A DNA stretch of 5,734 nucleotides from Actinomycetota bacterium (GCA_003161205.1 PMOU01000376.1:1-5734), one strand, 5' to 3'; counted from the first letter of the stretch, positions 1 through 5,223 are shown. Program-made: numbers and translations. Notes: generated by a model not told the origin, from the sequence alone.

Positions 1-554
1 AGCAGCTTGAATGCGAGCGCGATGCGGGCGAAGGAGCCCAGGACCAGCAGGGCGGTGATGAGGGCGCCCGCCGCCAGCGCCCACAGCCAGGTCGGCCCGG
101 CGTGCAGGAGCTGCATGCCGGAGCCGATGGCGACCAGGTCGGCGGCGATGTTGAGGCCGTTGGCCACGATGAGGGCGCCCAGCAGGACGGCGAGGATCAC
201 CCGGCCGGTTCGCTGGAAGTGCCGCACGGCCAGCTCGCCGAGACCTGTTCCGGTCGCCAGGGCGGTGCGGTCACAGATCTCCTGGACCGCGGCCATCAAC
301 GGCAATGTCAGCAGGGCGGTCCACAAGAACGCCAGGCCGTACTGGGCGCCTGCCTGGGAGTAGGTGGCGATCCCGGACGGGTCGTCGTCGGACGCGCCGG
401 TAACCAGCCCCGGTCCCATGGCTCGCAGGTACTGGCGCCAGACCGGTCCCACGTTCTGCTTGGTGAGATCGAGTTCCGATCTCCGCGTTGATGACTGGGC
501 GGCACTGGCTTCGACCGGTGCCGCCGCGGGTGCCTCCTCAGGGTTGATCGCCAT
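1..554 (-). CDS. NRAMP-family divalent metal transporter, N-terminal part (runs off left edge)
   Basis: About 184 codons are visible and the gene continues beyond the left edge, so there is no stop here. Residues 1-40 are a polar, Ala/Ser-rich cytoplasmic tail. Then comes the NRAMP first-helix region, GPGLVTGASDDDPSGIATYS at residues 48-67, followed by QAGAQYG and hydrophobic segments at about 75-92, 118-150 and 156-176, with QEICDRTALATG between the second and third helices. In classical MntH/NRAMP proteins the first helix carries DPGN, whose Asp and Asn bind Mn2+ or Fe2+; here the aligned residues are DPSG, so the Asp is kept and the Asn is lost. The family imports divalent metals with protons across the cytoplasmic membrane; the metal used by this divergent branch cannot be told from sequence. 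ATG at 554 is the earliest possible start because an in-frame TAG lies at 560-558. No convincing Shine-Dalgarno is seen. It follows the 608-1146 gene by about 53 bases in the same direction. Confidence 0.85.
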   Translation of the reverse strand, partial: MAINPEEAPAAAPVEASAAQSSTRRSELDLTKQNVGPVWRQYLRAMGPGLVTGASDDDPSGIATYSQAGAQYGLAFLWTALLTLPLMAAVQEICDRTALATGTGLGELAVRHFQRTGRVILAVLLGALIVANGLNIAADLVAIGSGMQLLHAGPTWLWALAAGALITALLVLGSFARIALAFKL

Positions 555-565
555 TAGCTAGCTAA
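554..565. repeat. 12-bp perfect palindrome over the transporter start codon
   Basis: TTAGCTAGCTAA is self-complementary and its left base is the complement of the A of the transporter's ATG. It is AT-rich against very GC-rich surroundings and takes the place where a ribosome-binding site would be expected. It could be an operator, or part of a -10 region for a leaderless transcript; both are inference. Confidence 0.4.
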
Positions 566-607
566 GCTGGCCAGGTGCTCAACGACGCAGCGGCAAGCGG
601 GACATGA

Positions 608-1146
608 TCAGGTTTCACGGGAGAAATCCTCGAGGCGGTTCCAGAATGCGCGGTACTGCCGGAGTGCCGTGCGCAGTTCCTCGGTTCCCGCCTCATCGCC
701 TTGCCAGGCAGACAGCAGCGAATGCTGCCGCTCCTTGACGGACATGACGATCGACTCGACGCTGTCGCCGACGAGACCGGCCGCCAGCTCAAGAGATGAG
801 CGCGGATCATCGACGAACATCGACTGGATTGCTTGCCAGCGTGTGCTCCGGCTTGTGCCGTCCCTGGCCACAGGCGCTGCGGGAGCTGACCCAGGCCCGG
901 CGGCCGGGGACGCGGGGGACACGGAGAAGGAGAAGGGTGCCGCGGCATCATCCGGGCCGGCCAGGTCCGGCTCCGCTGCGGCGCTGCCCAGGGCGTTAAT
1001 GAACGGATACTCCGGCGCAGCTGGGACAGGTGACCGGGGATCGTCTTTCGGTATGGCATGGGCCGGATCCCAGCTGGGTTCTGGCCTATTCCGGTCATCA
1101 GCCGGTCCTGCTTGTGAGCGCTTGCAGTCTCGCTTGGTGAGCTCAT
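608..1146 (-). CDS. Conserved actinobacterial hypothetical protein, broken by one frame change
   Basis: I do not recognise a named family. ATG at 1146 overlaps the stop of the upstream gene (ATGA) and has an AGGAG about 8 bases before it, so translational coupling is likely. The reading frame that starts there does not match the one ending at TGA 608-610. The second frame gives convincing protein from about 1103 downwards: an acidic, proline-rich stretch (DDRNRPEPSWDPAHAIPKDD), an Ala/Pro-rich linker, then a helical domain (RWQAIQSMFVDDP ... TEELRTALRQYRAFWNRLED). Restoring one C in GACC at about 1104-1105 (to GACCC) joins KQD to PADDR and gives a 179-residue protein. The alternative is a shorter protein from GTG at 922 (104 aa), but that start lacks the good ribosome site. 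The C-terminal domain (about 104-175 of the restored protein) resembles residues 83-174 of the neighbouring 234-aa protein. No signal peptide or membrane helix is seen. Confidence 0.65.
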
Positions 1147-1847
1147 TTCGTCAGCTCCTGAGCGTCTGATCCATTGACATGCTGGCGGGCGGCGATGGGA
1201 TCGTCGGCGGCCTTGGCGCGGGCTACTGCGGCGTACACGTCACCGTCCCTAGGGGCCATGGCATCCGCCGCGATGACCTGCCCGAGTTCGGTCGCTGTCA
1301 GCTCGTGCCCCGCATCAGCGGGCTCGCCGAGGAGGTCACCGAACAGGGCGCGGTAGTGGATCATGGCTAGCCGCAGGTCCTCCGTGGAGGCCGTGCCCGC
1401 AGCGGCGCTGCCGCTGATTTCCTCGGCCGCCCGGTAGTGGCCGAGGGTGTCTGAGTGCTCGACGGACAGGTCGGCAAGCACCTGGTCTTGATGTTCGGAG
1501 GGGTAGCCGCGGTCGGTCATCACGGCAGTGACAAGCAACTGCGAGCCTGCCACAGCGTCCGCTGGCGCGTCGACGAACCTCTCCTGGACATCTGCCCACT
1601 GAGCCGCGTAACTGGCGCGCGCCGCATCCGTGAGCGGCTGGATGTCAAGGTCCCGGACCCGCCGCTCTCGCTCCGCCAGCTCCGAATCCGCTTTGAGCTT
1701 GCTATCACGCTCACCTGCCACCCGGTCATATTCCGGGCCGAAGCGCTGCTGAAGCCGGCGGCGGCGCATGATCGCCATCCCGCCGGTCACTAGGGCTGCG
1801 ACCACGATGACGGCCACAACGATGACCACGATGATCCCGGTTGACAT
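1143..1847 (-). CDS. Membrane-anchored conserved hypothetical protein
   Basis: The 234-aa protein opens with a single strongly hydrophobic helix (residues 4-27, Ile/Val/Ala rich) followed at once by MRRRR. This predicts an N-terminal membrane anchor with the bulk of the protein in the cytoplasm. Residues 30-65 are charged and probably form a helix or coiled coil (AERERRVRDLDI). Residues 83-174 form a helical domain containing QWADVQERFVDAP, VTAVMTDRGYP, HYRAAEEIS and TEDLRLAMIHYRALF. I recall this type as a widespread actinobacterial hypothetical protein without assigned function. The tail 175-234 is Ala-rich and polar. ATG at 1847 is 5 bases after the TAA of the 1853-2335 gene, with an AGG about 8 bases upstream that overlaps that stop codon. 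Its own stop overlaps the next start in ATGA. It is therefore the middle gene of an operon, and its domain is duplicated in the following gene. Confidence 0.85.
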   Translation of the reverse strand: MSTGIIVVIVVAVIVVAALVTGGMAIMRRRRLQQRFGPEYDRVAGERDSKLKADSELAERERRVRDLDIQPLTDAARASYAAQWADVQERFVDAPADAVAGSQLLVTAVMTDRGYPSEHQDQVLADLSVEHSDTLGHYRAAEEISGSAAAGTASTEDLRLAMIHYRALFGDLLGEPADAGHELTATELGQVIAADAMAPRDGDVYAAVARAKAADDPIAARQHVNGSDAQELTK

Positions 1848-1852
1848 AAGGA

Positions 1853-2335
1853 TTACCTGCTTTCTCGATAGAGAGTGCCGCGCCGCAGCCCGGATGCTGG
1901 GCAGGGCGCGAGGATGACAGCACGCTGGTACGCGCCAAGAATGAGGCCATGAGCGTGGCGAGGCTGAACGTGGCGGCGTCGTTCGTACCGAGCCGCGCCG
2001 CGGAGTGCAGCTCCGATAGCGGACTCGACGGCGCCGGGCAGGCCGGTAAGGTCAGCAACGGAACGCAGCCGCGACTGCCACCGGGCATCTCTGAGCTGCG
2101 CCTTCGCAACAGCCGTGCCTGAGGGATCCAGTTCGGCGGCCAGGCTCACCACGGTCACGTCGTCGTGATCATGGGCTGATGGCCGCGGGAGCGGGATCAG
2201 GCCGCACTCTGCGTGCCGCGGTTTCGGCGGCACGCCAGCTGCCATGGCCCGGTCATGCCTGGCGGCGCTGCGCCGAACGATAACCTGCTCATCGCTGGCA
2301 GCCAGCGGGATCCGCTGGCTGATGGGTGCTGTCAT
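1853..2335 (-). CDS. Conserved hypothetical protein, first gene of the minus-strand operon
   Basis: This 160-aa protein is not recognised. It is basic at the N-terminus (QVIVRRSAARHDRAM), with a central stretch DDVTVVSLAAELDPSGTAV (about residues 57-76). After that it is Ala/Arg-rich and probably helical (RDARWQSRLRSVADLTGLPG). It ends with GLILGAYQRAVILAPCPASG, which is mildly hydrophobic but too short and broken for a sure membrane helix. Third codon positions are mainly G or C over most of its length, more weakly near the end, supporting real coding. The start at 2335 is preceded by AGGTGGG about 6 bases upstream. Only 5 bases separate its stop from the start of the membrane-anchored gene, so the two are likely co-transcribed. 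No homologue with known function can be named. Confidence 0.65.
   Translation of the reverse strand: MTAPISQRIPLAASDEQVIVRRSAARHDRAMAAGVPPKPRHAECGLIPLPRPSAHDHDDVTVVSLAAELDPSGTAVAKAQLRDARWQSRLRSVADLTGLPGAVESAIGAALRGAARYERRRHVQPRHAHGLILGAYQRAVILAPCPASGLRRGTLYRESR
2299..2321. repeat. 10-bp perfect inverted repeat just inside the 2335 gene
   Basis: CAGCCAGCGG and CCGCTGGCTG flank a 3-base GAT loop. The stem lies about 14 bases downstream of the A of the start codon at 2335 and encodes part of QRIPLAAS. In RNA it would make a very stable hairpin near the ribosome start region. It may tune translation or bind a dimeric regulator; it may also be chance in a GC-rich sequence. Confidence 0.5.
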
Positions 2336-2532
2336 GGCGTCCCACCTGGCTCACCTGGAATTGTCAGGTACCGCCGGGGTCCAGAGCAGCAGGAATCGCA
2401 ATCTCACGTGCGGGCAAGCACGATGAGGGCAATTGTCCTGCTCGTGACAGTACGCCCGATTCGCCAGGGCGGCAAACGCCGCGGCAGCCCAGCCAAGACA
2501 CCCGCTCCCGCCAGCCCCGGAGGCAAGGCCGC
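2336..2532. other. Divergent intergenic region, no gene supported
   Basis: This stretch separates the leftward operon (start 2335) from the rightward GAF-ANTAR remnant. All frames give low-complexity Arg/Pro/Gln peptides without a recognisable motif. It should hold the operon's promoter, but no clear -35/-10 pair stands out. ACCTG and CAGGT, 7 bases apart, lie at about 2349-2365, roughly 15-30 bases before the operon's start codon, and could be a weak operator. Remains of the N-terminal half of the GAF domain may once have lain here but are not visible. Confidence 0.4.
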
Positions 2533-2836
2533 ATCCAGGCCGGGGCCGGCGCGATCTTCGCGTTCCCGCTGTGGATCGGCGCCGCGATCCGGGTCGGCGT
2601 GCTCGGCCTGTACCGGGCCCGGCGCCGGCGGATCTCGCACTGCACCGGGCCGAGATCGACCAGGGCGTCGGGATGCTCACTGAGCAGCTCGGAACCGGCG
2701 TCGCGGGTGCATTCATAGAATTGCGGGCCTATGCTTTCGTTGACGACCTTCGGCTGACCGATGTTGCCGTGATGTCATCGCCCGCCGCCTGCGGCTGTAC
2801 CCCGACCCGGACCCTTCCCAGGATGATAGGGCGTGA
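2533..2836 (+). pseudogene. Decayed GAF-ANTAR regulator
   Basis: Three pieces in three frames belong to one former protein. Piece 1 (from 2533, about 34 codons) reads IQAGAGAIFAFPLWIGAAIR then VGVLGLYRAR, the typical end of a GAF sensor domain. Piece 2 (about 2640-2768, frame shifted) reads LHRAEIDQGVGMLTEQLG, then AFIELRAYAF and LRLTDVA, the first part of an ANTAR RNA-binding domain. Piece 3 (about 2768-2836) reads RDVIARRLRLYPDPDPSQDD and ends at TGA 2834-2836. Pieces 2 and 3 rejoin perfectly if one C is restored at about 2767-2768 (GCCGT to GCCCGT), giving DVARDVIARRLRL. Between pieces 1 and 2 only about 5 codons remain where other members have some tens of residues (last GAF helix and linker), so a deletion is inferred. 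The N-terminal GAF half is absent. It lies directly upstream of an intact GAF-ANTAR gene of a different subtype. Confidence 0.8.
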
Positions 2837-2906
2837 GGTACGTGCTCGGCGCTAGTGCGCCCGCCGCCGGTCCGGGCTCCCGCAACCGATCTTGCCGCGT
2901 TTCCTT

Positions 2907-2911
2907 GGAGG
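2907..2911 (+). promoter_or_regulatory. Ribosome-binding site of the GAF-ANTAR gene
   Basis: GGAGG with a spacer of about 9 bases to ATG 2921 fixes the start of the intact GAF-ANTAR gene. Confidence 0.7.
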
Positions 2912-2920
2912 TGAGCGGGG

Positions 2921-3697
2921 ATGGACGGACAACTGCTGGCGACGACATTCGTCGAGCTGACTGACACCATGGTCGCCGACTTCGACGTGATCGACTTCCT
3001 GCACGTGCTCACTGACCGCAGCGTGCAGCTGCTTGATGTCTCCGCCGCCGGGCTGCTGCTGGCCGACCCGCGCGGTGAGCTGCGGGTGGTGGCGGCCTCC
3101 AGCGAGGCCGCCCGCCTGCTGGAGTTGTTCCAGCTGCAGAACGACCAGGGTCCCTGCCTGGACTGCTTCCGGGGTGGCCAGCCCGTCACCGTCGCCGACC
3201 TGAACGCGGAAGCGCAGCGATGGCCCCGGTTTACGGCTGCCGCCCAGCAGGCCGGGTTCGCGGCCGTGCAGGCATTGCCGATGCGGCTGCGCGGCCAGGT
3301 CATCGGGGCGCTGAACCTCTTCCGCGCCATCCCGGGCGCCTTCGATCCCGCGAACGTGCGCGTCGGGCAGGCCCTGGCCGACGTGGCCACCATCAGCCTG
3401 TTGCACGAGCGCAGCATGCGCCACAGCGACCTCCTCCACGAGCAGCTGCAGGCCGCGCTGAACAGCCGGGTCATCATCGAGCAAGCGAAGGGCAAGCTCG
3501 CGGAGCGCCTCGGCATCGACACGACCGAGGCATTCAGCATCCTGCGCAGCTTTGCCCGTAACCGCAACCGCCGCCTGGCCGACCTGGCCCAGGCGCTCAT
3601 CGACGGGACCGATCCCCTCATCGGCCAGACCCCGACCGGGTCACGGCAGCCAGCCGCCGGGCAGGCACAAGCCCCCCGAACCCGGCCCGGGGCGTAG
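2921..3697 (+). CDS. GAF and ANTAR domain-containing transcription antitermination regulator
   Basis: The 258-aa protein has a GAF domain at about residues 20-160 (DVIDFLHVLTDRSVQLLDVS; NDQGPCLDCFRGG at 74-86; RWPRFTAAAQQAGFAAVQAL; RGQVIGALNLF) and an ANTAR domain at about 176-229 (LNSRVIIEQAKGKLAERLGI, EAFSILRSFARNRNRRLADLAQ). ANTAR proteins bind paired RNA hairpins and stop premature transcription termination; in actinomycetes the GAF domain is the likely signal sensor. The ligand cannot be read from sequence, although Cys79 and Cys82 stand out as possible redox or metal contacts. The tail 230-258 is disordered (Pro/Gly/Gln). The ATG at 2921 is preceded by GGAGG about 9 bases upstream, a strong start. 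Length and domain order are normal and the frame is intact, unlike the broken relative just upstream. It appears monocistronic, facing the wHTH pseudogene. Confidence 0.93.
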   Translation: MDGQLLATTFVELTDTMVADFDVIDFLHVLTDRSVQLLDVSAAGLLLADPRGELRVVAASSEAARLLELFQLQNDQGPCLDCFRGGQPVTVADLNAEAQRWPRFTAAAQQAGFAAVQALPMRLRGQVIGALNLFRAIPGAFDPANVRVGQALADVATISLLHERSMRHSDLLHEQLQAALNSRVIIEQAKGKLAERLGIDTTEAFSILRSFARNRNRRLADLAQALIDGTDPLIGQTPTGSRQPAAGQAQAPRTRPGA

Positions 3698-3817
3698 GCC
3701 GTGACTGGGCAGAGTTGAGGCAAGGCTGGCCAGAACCGGGCGCTACCCGAGCGCAGACACCAGGTAGCAATTGTGCATGGATGCCGTCGATGTCTTCCCT
3801 GGGTGGCCACGACCTTC
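3698..3817. other. Convergent intergenic gap
   Basis: This lies between the stops of the rightward GAF-ANTAR gene and the leftward wHTH remnant. Only a weak possible hairpin (GCGCT, 5-base loop, AGCGC at 3740-3754) without a T-run is seen. No terminator can be called with confidence. Confidence 0.3.
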
Positions 3818-4090
3818 TCAACGCTGCAGACGACCGGCAGCCTCGACCTGGCTCGCATATCCGCTGATGACATGACCTGCCTGGTGCGCCTGGATCTGGT
3901 AGCGGTAGCGGCGGGCCGTCCTTCTGCCTGACGAGGTAGTCGGCTGCGTGGTCAAGGCCGGTGATGATGCCGTGGGCGCTGCGCTCCGTGATGTTCAGTG
4001 GGCGGCGATGGCGCGCAGGCGCATGCCCGGGCCACGGGCGATGTACAGCAGCACCCGAGCTTGGTTGGTCAGGAAACGCCGGCTTGCCAT
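3818..4090 (-). pseudogene. Frameshifted winged-helix (MarR-like) transcriptional regulator
   Basis: Reading from ATG 4090, the protein begins MASRRFLTNQARVLLYIARG and continues to MRLRAIAAH, then hits TGA at 3997-3995. The next frame continues it exactly: LNITERSAHGIITGLDHAAD, YLVRQKDG. The first frame then resumes with RRYRYQIQAHQ and runs to TGA 3820-3818. This is the layout of a small actinobacterial winged-helix regulator: helix 1 (FLTNQARVLL), recognition helix (ITERSAHGIITGL) and wing (YLVRQKDGRRYRYQIQ). Two lesions explain it: one C lost at about 3998 (CACCTG to CACTG) and one C gained at about 3913-3915 (GGCCGCC to GGCCCGCC). The C-terminal tail after QAHQ does not look like the usual end. 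Intact relatives would bind DNA as dimers; as written, this copy stops after about 31 residues. An AAGGG lies about 12 bases upstream of the ATG. Confidence 0.8.
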
Positions 4091-4212
4091 GATAATGTTA
4101 TACCCTTATTTCCGGAAAAAAATTGCTTGTTATAGGTTGCCGGTGTAGTTTGGAGGTAAGTATCGAGGCCGATTTCCCGGGTCCATGCTAGGAATCCAGC
4201 TGGAGGCATCGC
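4091..4212. promoter_or_regulatory. AT-rich divergent promoter region
   Basis: Positions 4088-4152 are strikingly AT-rich compared with the rest of the window and separate the leftward wHTH remnant from the rightward 4213 gene. On the plus strand TTGCTT (4123-4128) and TAGTTT (4146-4151) are 17 bases apart and resemble a housekeeping sigma promoter for the 4213 gene, giving a leader of about 55 bases. Promoters for the leftward gene are less clear; TATAAC occurs twice on the minus strand in this region. The assignment rests on pattern only. Confidence 0.45.
4106..4121. repeat. Palindrome TTTCCGGAAA, candidate operator
   Basis: TTTCCGGAAA (4109-4118) is a perfect palindrome. It extends to 8-base half-sites with a single mismatch (TTATTTCC / GGAAAAAA). 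It sits in the divergent gap 16-31 bases upstream of the wHTH remnant's start, the usual place for an autoregulatory operator of a MarR-like dimer. This is inference; no binding data are available. Confidence 0.4.
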
Positions 4213-4596
4213 ATGGGTGAGCATCATCTGCGTCAGCGCGTCGAGGTCAGCGATGATGACCGAAAAGTGGCCACGGCCGAGGTGACGACTTCCGATGGAT
4301 CTGGAGGCACCGCCCGGGTGTCGTTGCGCGCCGAGCCGGGGCACATCACTCCCGGGCGCCGCGCGAGCCTGGTCGATGCTGTGCTGGATCTTCCCGAGGT
4401 GCAGGAAAGCGCACGCGTGGAGGCGGCATTCCGGCTTGGCGATGACGAGTCACTGCACCGGCTTCAGGAGCGCTGCGAGGACGTCAGTACCCGCCCGGCC
4501 GGGTGGAGTGCGCTCGTCGATGCGAACCTTCCGTCCAGCCGCGTCGGGCAGCACGTCCCAGACTCGGTCGGCGAGGAACCCCTGCCGGGCGCGTAG
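4213..4596 (+). CDS. Conserved hypothetical protein, 127 aa
   Basis: The family is not named. ATG at 4213 has GGAGG 6 bases upstream, a strong start. The predicted protein is soluble and acidic: an N-terminal beta-type stretch (VATAEVTTSDGSGGTARVSL), then EPGHITPGRRASLVDAVLDL at about 41-60, then VEAAFRLGDDESLHRLQERC and STRPAGWSALVDANLP. Strand/helix alternation suggests a small alpha/beta fold. I recall similar sequences (EPGH..PGRRA.LVDAVLDLPEV) among hypothetical proteins of actinomycetes but know no function. There is no signal peptide or membrane helix. The promoter-like AT-rich gap lies just upstream and the wHTH remnant is divergent, so the regulator may once have controlled this gene. 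The 3' end faces the decayed MFS transporter, whose extended C-terminal frame runs antisense into this gene down to 4464. Confidence 0.75.
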   Translation: MGEHHLRQRVEVSDDDRKVATAEVTTSDGSGGTARVSLRAEPGHITPGRRASLVDAVLDLPEVQESARVEAAFRLGDDESLHRLQERCEDVSTRPAGWSALVDANLPSSRVGQHVPDSVGEEPLPGA

Positions 4597-4639
4597 CGAT
4601 TGGGTGCAGCCCTAGCGGGGCCGTTCAGCGCGGGCCCCG

Positions 4640-5165
4640 CCTGGGCAGCGGTTTCGTCTATCGCCCCGCGGGGCAGGTCGAGGTCGCGTTCGATGTCTTG
4701 CAGGCTGCGGTTCCTGGTCTCGGGGACCTGCCGCTGGAAGTAGACCACGGCGGCGATGGAGAGCCCGGCGAACAGGAAGAAGGTCCCGGCGTACACCGAT
4801 GATCATGACGTGGCGTACCGCCGGGCGGAGCACCTCGCGGAAGCTGGAGTTGCGTTCGGACAGTTCGCGTACCTCGGCGATCTCAGCGTCGATGTCACCC
4901 TCGCCGCGCACGCGGTGCAGGACCTTACGCGCCTCGTCCTCGCGGCCCTGGGCAACCAGCCAGTGCGGGCACTCGTGCTGGAAGAGCATGCCGGTGAACA
5001 TCAAGATCGCCGGCACCGCGGCCAGCCGAACATCAGCCGCCAGTTCTGGGTGGACGCTAGCCCGTAGTCCACGAGGTAGGAGGCGAGGATGCCGGAGGTG
5101 ATGGCCAGCTGGTTGAAGCTGACCAGGGCGCCGCGGACCCGCGGCGGGGCGACCTCGCCGATGGG
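4640..5165 (-). pseudogene. Decayed sugar-porter MFS transporter
   Basis: Recognisable pieces, from 5' to 3' on the minus strand, follow. Piece 1 (about 5162-5025) reads GEVAPPRVRGALVSFNQLAI then TSGILASYLVDYGL and WRLMFG, the helix 4-6 region of sugar porters. Piece 2 (about 5024-4796, other frame) reads LAAVPAILMFTGMLF, CPHWLVAQGREDEARKVLHR, then REVLRPAVRHVMIIG, the family's PESPRWL-like loop up to the start of helix 7. Piece 3 (4796 to about 4650) reads VYAGTFFLFAGLSIAAVVYF then VPETRNRSLQDIERDL, the last helix and the PETKGRS-like signature. Lesions: helices 1-3 are missing; one C is lost at about 5025 (TTCGGCCTG to TTCGGCTG); helices 7-11 are deleted at about 4796. The cytoplasmic-loop motif is CPHWL where PxSPRWL is usual. 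The family moves sugars or polyols with protons; this copy cannot form a transporter. The last frame stays open to 4464, antisense to the 4213 gene, so the native stop is probably lost. Confidence 0.85.
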
Positions 5166-5169
5166 TGCG

Positions 5170-5223
5170 GATAAGGCCCTGTGATCTCCTGCCAGGGATC
5201 AGCATGTTGGCGATGATGCCCAT
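5170..5223 (-). pseudogene. 5' fragment of a GlsB/YeaQ/YmgE-like stress membrane protein gene, fused to the MFS remnant
   Basis: ATG at 5223, with AAGGAG 6 bases upstream, starts MGIIANMLIPGRRSQGLI. This resembles the beginning of actinobacterial transglycosylase-associated (GlsB/YeaQ/YmgE) small membrane proteins, as I remember them: MGIIAWIxLGLIAGxIAKMLIPGRRSQGL. About 14 residues between MGIIA and the MLIPGRRSQG motif seem to be missing in frame, and everything after GLI is replaced by MFS transporter sequence. The open frame continues to 4612 as a 203-codon chimera, passing through MFS sequence first out of frame and then in frame. The ribosome site and start are therefore intact, while the protein is not. 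The family assignment rests on a short motif and could be wrong. Confidence 0.6.

Noticed and set aside
7..491. Two plus-strand open frames over the NRAMP region
   Set aside because: They are antisense to clear NRAMP helices and have no ribosome site or motif.
1075..1146. Programmed -1 ribosomal frameshift in the 608-1146 gene
   Set aside because: No canonical slippery heptamer or convincing downstream structure was seen, and the single-C indel pattern is shared with other broken genes in the window.
1726..2109. 127-codon minus-strand open frame bridging the 234-aa and 160-aa genes
   Set aside because: It overlaps two better-supported genes in another frame and has low-complexity Ser/Ala/Pro content.
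2213..2718. Plus-strand open frames across the operon start and intergenic region
   Set aside because: Only the part after about 2533 has a recognisable GAF motif; the upstream part is antisense to the 2335 gene or shows nothing recognisable.
3740..3754. Possible terminator hairpin between the convergent GAF-ANTAR and wHTH loci
   Set aside because: The stem is only 5 bp and has no T-run.
2713..3873. 386-codon open frame on the minus strand
   Set aside because: It lies antisense to the intact GAF-ANTAR gene, its product is Arg/Ser/Ala-rich without motifs, and it is the usual long shadow frame of a GC-rich gene.
4503..5101. Plus-strand open frames antisense to the MFS remnant
   Set aside because: They mirror the transporter pieces and carry no start signals or domains.
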